In this document: positions 13,390 through 25,020 of the stretch, one piece after another
Layout of the letters: every line of letters starts with the position of its first letter
Numbering within the stretch: the first letter of the stretch is position 1
Translations under genes and position numbers: made by a program
The notes under the pieces: model-generated
Seen by the model: the letters and a program-made list of their open reading frames with translations, nothing else
The model's database searches: none
What the model was told of the DNA's origin: nothing
Assembly (NCBI GenBank): GCA_030533445.1
Contig: CM060068.1
Location: 16,087,479 to 16,151,478, forward strand
DNA: 64,000 nucleotides
Direction: 5' to 3'
Source: Cyprinodon diabolis
Taxonomy: Eukaryota > Chordata > Actinopteri > Cyprinodontiformes > Cyprinodontidae

Positions 13390-14354
13390 CACTCAACAAA
13401 AATATAAACGCAACAGTTTTGGTTTAGCTCACATTTTTTATGAGATGAAATCAAAGATTTAAAACTTTTTCCTCATGCACAATATCACCATTTCCTTACA
13501 GTATTGTTCACAAACCAGTCTAAATCTGTGAAAGTGAACATTTCTCCTTTGCTGAGATAATCTATCCCACCCGACAAGTGTGCCATATCAAAATGCTGAT
13601 TGGAAGCTATGGTTAGGGCACAGGTGTGACTTAGACTGCCCACAATAAACGGCCACTCTGAAAGGTGTAGTTTTATCACACAGCACACTGCATATGATTA
13701 GAGGGAATGTGAAATTGGCATGTTGATAGCAGGAATGTCAAGGAGAGCTGTTGCTCGTGTATTGAACGTTCATTTCTCTACCATAAGCCATCTCCAAAGG
13801 TGTTTCAGAGAATTTGGCAGTACATCCAACCATCCTCACAACAGCAGACAACGTGTAACCACACTATGCCAGGACCTCAACATCCAGCATGTTCACCTCC
13901 AAGATCGTCTGAGACCAGCCACTCGGACAGCTGCTGAAACAATTGGTTTATATAAGCACATTATTTCTGCACAGAGTTGGGAGTGTTGGCCTAGTGGTTA
14001 GAGCAATGTGCTCGTGCTCTGAAAAGGTTGCAAGTAACTGGTTTGATTCCCACAGCCTCCACTCTGGGTCTCTGAGTAAGACCATTAACCCCACACTGCT
14101 TCCCGGGTGCCGCACAGTGGCAGCCCACTGCTCCCCAAGAGGATGGGTTAAATGCAGACGTACATTTCTCCAGTGTGAGATTAATAAAGTTCAACTATTT
14201 ATTTTACTTCATTTTTTTTTTACAAACTGTCTCAGAGAAGCTCATCTGGATGCTTGTCTTCTTCATTGGTGTCTCCACCTAAATCTTTTAATTCATCTCA
14301 TGAAAAATGGAAGGAAAAACCAAAAAGGTTTTGGTTTTATATTTTAGTCAAGTG
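13390..14354 (+). mobile_element. Decayed Tc1 element interrupted by a SINE
   Basis: Both ends are flanked by TA (13388-13389 and 14355-14356). The left end starts CACTCAACAAAAATATAAAC, the right end (reversed) CACTTGACTAAAATATAAAA, and the similarity continues about 60 bp to ATGAGATGAA. From 13720 the + strand encodes a Tc1 transposase N-terminal piece (GMSRRAVARVLNVHFSTISHLQ, RPATRTAAETIG). The same protein resumes after the SINE at about 14221 (CLREAHLDACLLHW). The catalytic half is deleted. Confidence 0.82.
13975..14220 (+). mobile_element. tRNA-derived SINE
   Basis: The head has pol III A-box-like TGGCCTAGTGG (about 13987) and B-box-like GGTTTGATTCC (about 14040). Next come a tRNA-unrelated body and a tail containing GGGTTAAATGCAGA, common in teleost SINEs, and a T-rich end. 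It sits inside the Tc1 remnant at 13390-14354. No clean target duplication is visible. Family name not assigned. Confidence 0.75.
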
Positions 14355-14356
14355 TA

Positions 14357-16987
14357 AAAAAGCTTGAAACAGATCAGGATTTTTTCACTACTTTTGCCAG
14401 AAATTTTACTTACTACGTACTTTTTTAGTGGTTTTTAGAGACATATTTGATCCACTTTATAAATACACTGTATAAACAGTAATTTGGAGTTTCTGTTGAC
14501 TAAATTGATCTGTTCATTTGCAGTTTGAAAAGAATCAACAATAAAACAAGTTGAAATGTAAATTGCCTTTTTTGTCTATCTTTTTCTGGATTAAACTTTG
14601 ATCACTTTTATCTGCACACTCAATAGTGCTAATTCATATTGACTCACTTCCTTTCATAGACCGTGCTTGGAGACTGCTTCAAAACTGCTGTCACTTACCT
14701 ACTGTACAGAGCTGAAAGAATTCCACTTTTTAAGCTGACACCTTCAAACTGAGCCAGATATTCAGCTGTTGACATGAAAGAGCCAAATGCATTCTGTAGA
14801 GACCTTTTATGGTCAGATGACAGATTAAGCTACTTCAAAATGATGTGAAACCTGTATGAAGGAGTCAGAATGAGGCTCTTAAAACTAAGAACATTACAAA
14901 ATGTAAAAACAGTTTTAGTGGTTGCCAGTTTTAGGGTTAAGAACCCAAGTTTTGATATAATATTTTTGGCTGCAATGATTAAATAATAATCTCGGACCAT
15001 AACTCTATCCATAGTACAATGAAAGCACTATTGTAGCACTATTTGCCTGTTTTCTCAAATATTTGAGCAAGAAGTAAAAAGTTCTAAGATTAAATGCTTA
15101 TTTTGTCAGAATTCTGAAAAAGTAGCAGGCAGAAAACAGAGGATGATTATTAACTGGATGCAGGGAGAGGGAAAAAAGCCAAGCAAACAGGTGAGAGCAA
15201 TCAGGTGAGCAGTAACAATAGCTGAAGAGAATGAAGGGAGATAGAGAGGGACTGAACAACAAACAGGGGCAGACTGAGAGAAAACTAAAAAAGATACAAC
15301 CAAATGTTATACAAAATAAATATAAAAAACCAGTTAAAGAATACAAATCAATAATGAATTAACTGAAAAGCAGCCATAAATGAATGAACTGAAAAGTAGC
15401 AATAACACAACATAAACTTAAAATATGGAAAATAAAATGCATAAGAAAATGAACTAAATGGAAAAAATCATGAACGCATAAACAATAAGGATAATACTGA
15501 AAAACATGAACACAAAATATTAAGGAAATGTTTTATAAGAAAAATTCTGGATAAATGAATTGATTGTCTACATTTTGCATTTTACACTTGTGTTGTATGA
15601 CTGCAGTTCACACAGGAGATCACATACAAGTCACATATATTTGGAAATATGAACGGCAACGCAAAAAAATCAGATTTCGCAAAACATACTGGAATTGAGC
15701 ATCAAGTCCTGCAGTGTGAACGTAGCCTAAATGTCCAGACCTGTTTTAGGGAAAAGCTGTTGGAAACCTCCAGCTTCTTTGCTGTTTTCTACAGACCAAT
15801 TTTTTGGTTTGTAGACCAAAAAAAACACCTAAGTACAGTAAAATTAAAAGCATGTTTCTAGACAAGACTAGAAATTTCTTTTGCTGATAATTCTGAAAAA
15901 AAAAAAAATATTTTAGGGTAATTAAAGCAAAACTGAGTAGAAAATATTCAGAGAAATAATATTTTGTTTCTTTTTCTTGTAAGGTTCATTCATTTAACAG
16001 ATTTCAGATAGTAAATAGGGAATATGAGTTGATGTGTTTCACTTTTATTGTGCTGCATTTAGGATCCTGCTGGTGTTCTGGGAATGAACCGCAGCATTTT
16101 CAGCTCACTTTGTGTTTGAACGAGCTCTGAGAGCCTCTCCATGCTGTCGACTGTAACAAAACTCTCTTCTTCTTCTACTCCTTCTCCGCCTACTTATTTA
16201 GCTAATCTCTGTCTCACACACTTGGGACATGAAGGAAGAAAGTGAGACAGAATCAACTCCGACCACTTTTGCTTAAACACTTTAATTAGTAGAGAGGTTG
16301 CAGAATAAAGGGCTTTTATTTTGGTGTGCAGTGAGAGCATGGCTGGAGAGGATTTAAACTGCTCTCCCCCATGCCTATTTGTCAGCATGCAGAGTTAATG
16401 GGAGGGCTTCTGCAGACGTACATTTTTATTTTTTGCATGTGTTCAATCTTCATTTCTAAAATATCTAATGCAACTTAAGCAAAACTAGTTATTTTTGTTT
16501 TGCCTTTTTATTCAACAACCGTTCAAAATAGACAGCTTAACGGTTGTGAAGCCTTGTTTCTGTAGTCAGATTACTGACAACCCAGATCTTCAGTGAAAGA
16601 GATCAGGTTCTGACTATGCAATACTATGTCAGTCTGAAATGATGGGTATTCTGGGGGCTAATTTGTTATTTAACCTTAAAGCTCTGGACCATGAGTCCTG
16701 ATGGGAAACATTTTGTGTCTCTATCCATTCTGCTGCTCACTGTGTGCCAGCAAAATAAGCTGCACATATGAATGAGGCCTGGCTGGTACAAGGAATAAGT
16801 AGCTTCTGCATTCTGAATAATAATACTGAATAATACTGAATAATAGCTACTTTATAACCCTATCTTGTTTATCTAATTTTTGTCTGATCAGTTGTGTTAC
16901 CCTTTGAGTTTTGTTTTACCTCACTGGTCTGTGGCATTCGGGATCTTAAGGTGTATTGGTAGCACCTCTGAGCGCATCATTCTAACA
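14357..16987. other. Non-coding zeb2 5' DNA
   Basis: This stretch is A+T-rich, with an A-rich section at 15300-15560 (ATGAACTGAAAAGTAGCAAT-type words) and the MITE fragment at 15600-15729. No coding region. Confidence 0.5.
15600..15729 (-). mobile_element. Third, partial copy of the same MITE, reversed
   Basis: Read on the minus strand it starts TAGGCTACGTTCACACTGCA, then GATGCTCAATTC, ATATGTGACTTGTATGTGAT and a GTGTGAACTGCAG near the end, the same order as the first 120 bases of the copies at 8036 and 8638. It is a truncated terminal piece. Confidence 0.65.
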
Positions 16988-16989
16988 TA

Positions 16990-18237
16990 CACTATATTGC
17001 CAAAAGTATTTGCTCACCTGCCTTGACTCACATATGAGCTTAAGTGACATCCCGTTCCTAATCCATAGGGTTCAATATGACGTCGGTCCACCCTTTGCAG
17101 CTAGAACAGCTTCAACTCTTCTGGGAAGGCTGTCCACAAGGTTTAGGAGTGTGTTTATGGGAATTTTTGACCATTCTTCCAGAAGCGCATTTGTGAGGTC
17201 GCACACTGATGTTGGACGAGAAGGCCTGGCTCTCAGTCTCCGCTCTAATTCATCCCAAAGGTGTTCTATCGGGTTGAGGTCAGGACTCTGTGCAGGCCAG
17301 TCAAGTTCATCCACACCAGACTCTGTCATCCATGTCTTTATGGACCTTGCTTTGTGCACTGGTGCACAGTCATGTTGGAAGAGGAAGGGGCCAGCTCCAA
17401 ACTGTTCCCACAAAGTTGGGAGCATGGAATTGTCCAAAATGTCTTGGTATGCTGAAGCATTCAGAGTTCCTTTCACTGGAACTAAGGGGCCAAGCCCAGC
17501 TCCTGAAAAACAACCCCACACCATAATCCCCCCTCCACCAAACTTTACACTTGGCACAATGCAGTCAGACAAGTACCGTTCTCCTGGCAACCGCCAAACC
17601 CAGACCCGTCCATCAGATTGCCAGATGGAGAAGCGCGATTCGTCACTCCAGAGAACGCGTCTCCACTGCTCTAGAGTCCAGTGGCGGCGTGCTTTACACC
17701 ACCGCATCCGACGCTTTGCATTGCACTTGGTTATGTATGGCTTGGATGCAGCTGCTCGACCATGGAAACCCATTCCATGAAGCTCTCTGCGCACTGTTCT
17801 TGAGCTAATCTGAAGGCCACATGAAGTTTGGAGGTCTGTAGTGATTGACTCTGCAGAAAGTTGGCGACCTCTTCGCACTATGCGCTTCAGCATCCGCTGA
17901 CCCCGCTCCGTCAGTTTACGTGGCCTACCACTTCGTGGCTGAGTTGCTGTCGTTCCCAAACACTTCCATTTTCTTATAATACAGCTGACAGTTGACTGTG
18001 GAATATTTAGGAGCGAGGAAATTTCACGACTGGATTTGTTGCACAGGTGGCATCCTATCACAGTTCCACGCTGGAATTCACTGAGCTCCTGAGAGCGACC
18101 CATTCTTTCACAAATGTTTGTAAAAACAGTCTGCATGCCTAGGTGCTTGAATTTATACACCTGTGGCCATGGAAGTGATTGGAACACCTGATTCCAATAA
18201 TTTGGATGGGTGAGCAAATACTTTTGGCAATATAGTG
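16990..18237 (-). mobile_element. Intact Tc1/mariner transposon
   Basis: This is a 1248-bp element flanked by TA on both sides (16988-16989 and 18238-18239). Its 29-bp terminal inverted repeats are identical; each begins CACTATATTGCCAAAAGTAT (16990-17018, and reversed 18209-18237). It contains one full-length transposase gene on the minus strand. Perfect ends plus an open transposase suggest recent insertion. It sits in the zeb2 5' intron or flank. Confidence 0.93.
17072..18103 (-). CDS. Tc1-family transposase, apparently complete
   Basis: The 343-codon ORF starts at [13 protein letters not shown] and ends 54 bases inside the terminal repeat region. A longer reading exists upstream, but this Met fits the usual Tc1 length and N terminus. 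The order is an N-terminal helix-turn-helix (about 1-60), a GRPR AT-hook-like motif (59-62), a second helix-turn-helix (about 65-115) and an RNase H-like catalytic domain. Catalytic residues are D154 (WSDESRF), D245 (QHDCAPVH) and E280 (NPIEHLWDE), with 34 residues between the last two, the DD34E signature of Tc1. There are no stops or frameshifts. The enzyme cuts and inserts the element at TA. Whether it is active cannot be seen. Confidence 0.93.
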   Translation of the reverse strand: MGRSQELSEFQRGTVIGCHLCNKSSREISSLLNIPQSTVSCIIRKWKCLGTTATQPRSGRPRKLTERGQRMLKRIVRRGRQLSAESITTDLQTSCGLQISSRTVRRELHGMGFHGRAAASKPYITKCNAKRRMRWCKARRHWTLEQWRRVLWSDESRFSIWQSDGRVWVWRLPGERYLSDCIVPSVKFGGGGIMVWGCFSGAGLGPLVPVKGTLNASAYQDILDNSMLPTLWEQFGAGPFLFQHDCAPVHKARSIKTWMTESGVDELDWPAQSPDLNPIEHLWDELERRLRARPSRPTSVCDLTNALLEEWSKIPINTLLNLVDSLPRRVEAVLAAKGGPTSY

Positions 18238-19271
18238 TATGTGATGTGACTAGACTGGAAAGAGAGACTAGGTGTGATGGAGTCATCAAGGTAATCAGCA
18301 TGTGAGCTTGGATCTGGCTGGTGGAAAGTCCAGCCGTGAGAGACAGTCAGTGCATGGATTCTACTTCGTGCAGTGGCTTGTTCATTTGACTGAATAGTTG
18401 GTCCCTGGGGCCCGGGCGCCTGTCACTTCATGTCACCTCAATGGGAGTCAGAGTGTGGGGGGGTGCGCCCTGAGTTAAACAGAATTGTACTCAGGTCCCA
18501 TGACTGAGAAGCACATCTGTTAGTCCAAAGGTGCAACCGCTAGCACTGAGTGACTCCAATGACACCTTACTTCCTGTTTATCCTTCAACCTTGATTAAAC
18601 ACGCATACATAGACACGCATCTACAATCATATATGTGAGTATGGTTCCTCAGGGCGCTTATTCAACTCAGAAAGCTGCCCTCTTATTGGCTTTTCCCTTA
18701 ACAGTGAGCAGAATCACCTAATAACTGAATATGGTTGAAAATCAGATAAAGGTACAGTGGACAATCATCTTCCAGATTTAAGTTCTGGGGAATCATCTGT
18801 TTTATTTGTCCCACATGTTGTTCTTTGTGATGTGCTGACCTAACGCCTATCTGCATGCTCATTTCTTGCTAGTTTTCTCTTGCTGACCTTGCACATCTCA
18901 ATTTTTTTAATATATCCATTGAGTGTCAGTTTTAGCGATTCATTGTAACTCTTCTGTTCTCTCCAAGTACTCATAAACTTTGACCTGTGCAGAAGGTCAA
19001 TGGGGTTTCCACACCCATACGTTATAGGCGATCGCCATGGGGAGCTAAACAGCAGGTAGGATAGTCTTGCGCATTTACAGTTATAGAAAAAAGTGACTTG
19101 GTTTTTTGATCCTCAAATATACCTTTATTGTTAACCTAGAAACAAATCAGGTTGTTGAAGATGTCGGGGAGTTTAGTTGAAGCAAAGATTGTCCTGATCA
19201 ACCAGGTGACATTTTTCGACAAAGGAAGCAGTTCCCTTTTAATCAAGCTGTGTAAAGGGTTGGAGGTATAC

Positions 19272-20213
19272 TAGGGCTGGGCGATAATTCAATAACGATA
19301 TATATCGATCGATAGACGTTTGGCGCAATAGAAAAAAATAGGCTTGATAAAAGTTCGATAAAGAAACGCAGTTTTCCTTCCTTATCATTGTAGCCCATCA
19401 TGTAGGTTTATGCTAGTCACTACTTCCTCCCAACCAATCACAATCGCGGACCCAGGCATGCCGTCACAAAGCTCCGCCCTCTCAAACCACAACACAGAGC
19501 ACATGCAGATGTTGCAGCAAGGAGAGGCGGAGGAAATTGTTCCAAAGAAGGGTTTTTGTAGTTCGCCAGTTTGGCAGTATTTCAGTTATGGCAAGTCGGA
19601 CAAAAAACAAACCACAGTCATCTGTAAAATGTGTCGGGAACCAGTGAAAACCAAGTCTGATAACACAACCAACTTTTTTTTTTTTTTCATCTCAGCCGCT
19701 CACACCCGCAGGAGTACGAGCTGTGTAGGCCCCGCCGCGGCTCTCCTCCGAGGAATCTTCGGGAATTTCGGGAAAATATATATATATATATTCAGTTCTG
19801 GGCAGTTTCCCACGTAGTTCTAACAATTGAGAGAAAAATGCTGAGGGGCCAGAAACTTCAAAGTAATAACTCAGGTTAAAGCAGGAAACTAAGCTGAACC
19901 TGGTTTATTTGTTATATTTATTTTGGTCACTTTAGTTTATTCTTTGTCAGTATTTAATAACATAACTCAGGTCTTTTAAGTTATTTTTCTTTAAAACAAT
20001 TCTGTTATGGTTAAAAAAGTTGGTTAAATAAATATTTAATTGGAAGTCTGTGTTTGTGTTCTTTATTAAAATTAAATCATTTAGCAATATTATAAAAAGT
20101 CCAGGCAGAGCTGCACATAAAATATGGTTTCAAATCTTTTCAATAATAATCGATATCGATCAATATGCATTTTTTTTTATCGATAAGCTTTTTCTCTATA
20201 TCGCCCAGCCCTA
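19272..20213 (+). mobile_element. Non-autonomous hAT element with a BED-finger remnant
   Basis: It is flanked by the exact 8-bp duplication AGGTATAC (19264-19271 and 20214-20221). Termini are TAGGGCTGGGCGATA and, reversed at the right, TAGGGCTGGGCGATATAG; both arms carry TATCGAT-rich DNA. An ORF from 19410 encodes SPVWQYFSYGKSDKKQTTVICKMC, the start of a ZBED-type zinc finger of hAT transposases, then breaks at a poly-T run. The 8-bp duplication identifies the hAT superfamily. Confidence 0.88.
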
Positions 20214-20375
20214 AGGTATACTTAGAAATATTCACAGTCCTGGTTGTTTTTTTCTGATCGTACTTTTATTTTGGTCCTTGAGTTGTTACATATGCTGTTA
20301 AAGTGAAAGGCGGAAGTTAATTTGGTTCATTTTTCCCAATTGAGAAAAATGAATCTCAGTCTGAGGTTGTTTTGT

Positions 20376-20655
20376 ACCAGATATTTGTTGTTTCTGATGT
20401 GTCTGTTGGGCAGTGAGTATTTGTTGTTCTCCAGGTGTTTGTTGATCCCAAGAGGTTTGTTAGTAAATGGGTGTTTGTTGGCTAGCAGGTATCCATTGGT
20501 CCCTCGATTCTTGCTGGTTCCAGGCTGTTTTTAAGGCGTTTGTTGACTACCTGGTGCTTGTGGGTCAGCAGATGTTTTCCAGTTTCCAGATTTTTGTTGA
20601 TTTTTGGTATTTGTTGCTAACCAGGTGATTGTTGTCATGTGATTATTAGTTATTA
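20376..20655 (+). repeat. Degenerate 18-bp minisatellite
   Basis: About 15-16 units near the consensus AGGTGTTTGTTGNTNCCC follow each other with only small phase slips. In one frame this gives a six-residue rhythm (RYLLFL, MCLLGS, EYLLFS, RCLLIP, RGLLVN), a by-product of 18-bp periodicity and not evidence of a protein. Confidence 0.75.
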
Positions 20656-23559
20656 GGTGTTAACGGCCGTGTCAAAATGGGATTATCACATAAACATATC
20701 TTTATGTCAAACAATATATGAAGCCGTTGCCATCTCAACCTTGATGTTAACTGTCAGAAAACAACTGACACATTGACATACCGACGTTGTGTGACCTGAG
20801 GAAGTGCTAACAGAGGTGTTTTCCTTCTTCTTCTTTGGCTGTGCCCGGTGCTTGTGTCCGGCTGCAGGTTGTGGTGAGGGATGGAGGTCTTGTGAGTCAA
20901 TTTTGAAGCAACTTGATCAGCAGTTTCACTTCTGCAAATCATTCCTGGAACAGATGAAAATACCTCTGAAGACCAGTCAGTATGAAATTTTGCAATACCT
21001 GACACACACATTTTATGAAGCTTGTGTGTACAAGGATGCAGATGGTTTACTGTAGAACAGCTTTACTGTGACTTTGAGAGTGTAAGGATGAATAGATGAG
21101 AGCTTTGTTTGCTGTGGAGGAACAAACCTTTTATGTTGCTTTATTTGCCACACCCCTTTAGCTGTACTACTTGACATTGTGTCTGTCTTCCAACAATGCA
21201 GGTGATTTTTGTTGTCTTCAATTTAGTTTAGTAATTAGTTTCTTAAATAGATCAGTTCCTGCTAAATTTTCAAACTTCTGATTGTATTGATTGGTGGTAA
21301 CTTCTGACAATAGTATGTTTGTTTTATCTGTTACTGGATTGGAAAGTTTTACATGTTTATTTTTTATTGTATTTTGGGTCTGTGTTGGCACAGCAATGGT
21401 TGCATATTGACTGAATATTATCCTGATGTCGACTCATTTTTTGGCACAGTTATCTGGTTTGCAATTTTGCCTTGGCTCGACATACTTTCTTTTATTCAAC
21501 AAATCTTTTTTTTAAAGTTGGTTGAATTTCTAAACCTTTAAATGGTTCCGCCTCTGGAACAAAACAGGTCTACAGAGTCCAGATTCGCTTTGTCTGCTGC
21601 AGCTGATCCTGATAAATTCAAATCAGAAGCCACAAACTGACACAGAGCTTTAAAGGCTGAAGTGCGCCTATGCTGTTGCTCTGATGAAGAAGGAGAAGTT
21701 TGAGTGATGTTTCTTAAAGAGGTGGGAAGTTAAAATACCTGCAGTCATGAATTATTAGCAGAGAAAGTTTTTCTTGCACGTCTTCTCCCAGGAAGAAGGT
21801 ATTCATTGGAGGGATTTAATAACTGCGCTCTTCCTCCTTTCTCTTTTCATAAGGAGTCATCCTCCACCTGGGAAGATAAATTATTTAGACATTTCGGATT
21901 CTCTCCCCCTTCCTGCCCCCCATGGGGGGCTGTTGGGCTGTAAACCCTCAAACTCCCTCATCATAGTCTGAGAATATCTATCCATTATTCACTATTAAAA
22001 TCTGACTTTCTCTTAAAGTAACCTACATTTTTATGGACATGCCCCCCTAGAAACCTTGGAGACTGATGATTAATTGATTCCTCACCTAGAAAGACGAAGT
22101 TTGACGGGCTTCAAAATGCATGTAGAACAAGACTTTGAGTTCAAATGCTAAAAGAGTAAAGTTTTCGGGAGTTTTTCGGGGAACAAGGGGAGCATGTTCA
22201 TGTTCATCTCGAAACCTATTTACGCTTCACCAGCTATGTTCAGACACAAAAGTAGAGTTCACACCTCAGTGTTCTCCTTCTGAAACAGACACACACCAGT
22301 GGATGGCGGCTATGGTATCACCGTTTCACCTCTTATCAGAGCCCAGCAGTTCTGTTTTCTCCTCTATTTGTCTAATCAGGCGACACACCGAGGCCGAGGT
22401 GAGGCTTCAACGGACGCCCTGGTGCTGATAAACCTAACGTTAAACTCCTGCACATATCTGCAGACAAAAACAACTTGTTCCTGCTCTTTTAAGATCTGAA
22501 CTTAGCTCTGAAATTACTAATTGCTTTTATGATGAGGTAAAAAGTTGCAGAGGCAGATCAGGTTAACAGACCTTCTGCTTGATTTGCAATCAGTCAGAAA
22601 CTTGATATGAAAGTTATACACATTTTTTCTTAAATTTATCTTTTGGATACATCTGATATAATGAACACAACCATAGACATATCAATTTTGTGACTTTTTA
22701 TTATAGTGTTCTGTAATTTTTTTTGTCTTTTTCTTTTTATCCTTATCTTGTCTGTTTGCCCAGGAACCACCTAGGGCTTCAGTAACCTATGTTTAACTAA
22801 AGAACACAAACTGTTGTCCCACTTACAATGGAGAATATTTTTGTATATGATTTAAAACAGGATATGGTCATTTAAACATTTTTAAAAGATTAAAATGGCC
22901 TTATCAGCACCCTCCCCTGCCTTTCCTTTTGGGTTTGGTGCTGTTAGGATGTTTTAATAATAAATGTGGGAATCTTTAACCTTGTAACAAGATGGTAAAC
23001 ACATAATCATTCTCATTGTTATCCTTTTTCTCTAATGGTTTTGTCTGGTGAAAGGTGTTTATCACAAAAACCTAGTCATAGATTTCAAACAGATGTGAAA
23101 ATTGCAAAATCAGATGAATTAGGAATCTCCTAATCATATTTCTTTTTAATAAAAGTTAACGGTTAGACCCGTGACGCGTCCAGGTGTGGTCAGTCTGCCG
23201 TTAGGTGTGATACAGAGACGGGTGGAGCTTGAGCTGAATGTGCTGCGGCCAGATTAGGAACATAGAATAATTAGTATGGTTAAAAGAGGAACTCAGCTTG
23301 ATACAGTTACACTTAAAATGCTCAGTTAGCTTTAACAAAACACTGCATAAGGTTTGCTTTCTGCTGTATCCGCAGTCTTTTTGCTGTCACAAGATTAAAG
23401 CCGGCAAATGATTATTGTTATCATTGTGAGGAATCTTCACACTGTTGTTGATTAATTGATTTGATTGATTATTTTTACTGATCTTACATTGGAGAAATCT
23501 ACTTGTTTCTTCAGCTCAAATAGTCAAAGAATGTGTTGAAGGAAGAAAAAGGTGCATGG
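20656..23559. other. Non-coding zeb2 5' DNA
   Basis: Only short, unmatched ORFs occur. No repeat with definable ends was recognised. Confidence 0.5.
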
Positions 23560-23592
23560 ATATATATATATATATATATACAGTATATACAG
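23560..23592 (+). repeat. (TA)n microsatellite
   Basis: Ten TA units, then CAGTATATACAG. Confidence 0.95.
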
Positions 23593-23839
23593 TGAATCCA
23601 AATATGACAAGGTTTTTTTTATTTTTTTATAGTAGGATCATTATACAGGGTTATTGCACAGAGTGTTAACATTGGTATTTATATAGATTGATATCTATAT
23701 TTATATATACAGTTATTGCACTAGGATCAATTATTGTTTGTTTCTTCAGTGGAAGGTGCATAGGTGACTCATGTCAGTCTTTTGTTTTACTGCTCAGTTT
23801 AATTAGATAGGACAGAAACTTAACAACATTGCCTCTAAA

Positions 23840-24070
23840 CATGATGTTAAAGTGACATCGCTGTCAAGCAAGTATGACATTACTGGCATACAGGGTATGC
23901 AAACATGTAACTTGTCACTGTGAATGAATGTAACATAACTGTAGGTCAAAGTGCTGTCACTCCATTAAAGTTGTGACATCACTGCATGCAGATGTCATCT
24001 CATTATGTATAAATAAAATCTCAGTGCATGAAAACGTCATCTCCATTTGTATAAATGTGATATCCATGTC
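23840..24070 (+). repeat. Degenerate GTGACATCACTG-type repeats
   Basis: AGTGACATCGCTGTC, TATGACATTACTGGC, TTGTCACTGTGAATG, TTGTGACATCACTGC and GATGTCATCTC recur. Period is near 25-40 bases but irregular. It contains CRE-like TGACATCA words only by virtue of the repeat. Confidence 0.3.
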
Positions 24071-24656
24071 CCATGAGGTTAGTGCTTGGGGGGTGGGGGG
24101 CTCAATGACTGAACTTTATTGCCCTTCAGTGATGGCTGAGGAAGAGACAGCTACATCAGCTCCTGTCCTATATAGAGAGCACAAACTATCTACCCCTACA
24201 CATCTTTACCCAGCAATTCCCCAATTTTGCCTTTCAGCGCTCAGCCTCAAGGGAAAGTTGGGTTGCGGTGACTATGATTACAAAGCAACTTGCCAGCAGA
24301 GGAACATCTTTGCCTCGGATGTCTCCCCCCATCTCAGAGTCTTTCAGGGATGTTGCTCCATTCTTAGATGCAGCACATACCTTAAAACTGAGCAGCTGCC
24401 TCTTCCAGCTCCGCTTTGTCACTCTACCCCTCTTTATTTTCCCACATCGGTAGGCGCTTATGTTTGGAGTCGGCTGTTACGGAGCTCGCTTTTATGTCTG
24501 TGTGCAGCTGGAAGCCTGAGATGATTCACTAACAGTACATGTTCTATGGTGCATTTTTTATGGAAAGATAAGACTTTGCCTGCTTCCTGTTTGTCATGTG
24601 ATCAGAAATACAGACTAAACACTGGAAATAAATATGAGTGAATAATTTCCTAAAGC

Positions 24657-24658
24657 TT

Positions 24659-24737
<79 letters not shown>
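24657..24737 (+). repeat. (TCAA)n microsatellite
   Basis: About 19 uninterrupted copies of TCAA, followed by one variant unit (TTAA). Confidence 0.98.
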
Positions 24738-24869
24738 TAATCATCAGACACAATCAATCAAACAGAGCTCTGCTTCTTCTCTGAGTCTGCCATGGCTGGC
24801 GGTGCCCAGTGGGGCCCATAAACAGTCTGGGAGCTGCACCATACTTGGGGGGTGGGGATCAGATGGAAG

Positions 24870-25020
24870 AGAATGGATTTAGGGGTTGGGGGATGGTGAT
24901 GATGTAGAGGGCTGTGACCTCCTCCTTGCCTCACTTTCCAGCCTGTTGCTCTGGTCCCTTCAGATAAATGAGACTAATTGAATTAGGAACCAAATACAAT
25001 CAGAGCCTCAATCCAGGAAC
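24870..25020. promoter_or_regulatory. Candidate conserved non-coding element
   Basis: A short repeat-free block next to the TCAA microsatellite contains ATAAATGAGACTAATTGAAT and CAAATACAATCAGAGCCTCA, homeodomain-like core sites (TAATTG) and no ORF. Confidence 0.25.

Noticed and set aside
13980..14052. A functional tRNA gene
   Set aside because: A and B boxes are present, but the cloverleaf does not close and a SINE body and tail follow; it is a SINE head.
17010..17780. Plus-strand 256-residue ORF
   Set aside because: It is the antisense shadow of the Tc1 transposase gene.
20322..20534. Leucine-rich 70-residue protein
   Set aside because: The periodic peptide results from an 18-bp minisatellite.
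23973..24524. 183-residue ORF as a gene
   Set aside because: It begins inside degenerate repeats, has no recognisable domain and no splice or promoter support.
24657..24737. CRISPR-like repeat array
   Set aside because: It is a plain four-base microsatellite without spacers.
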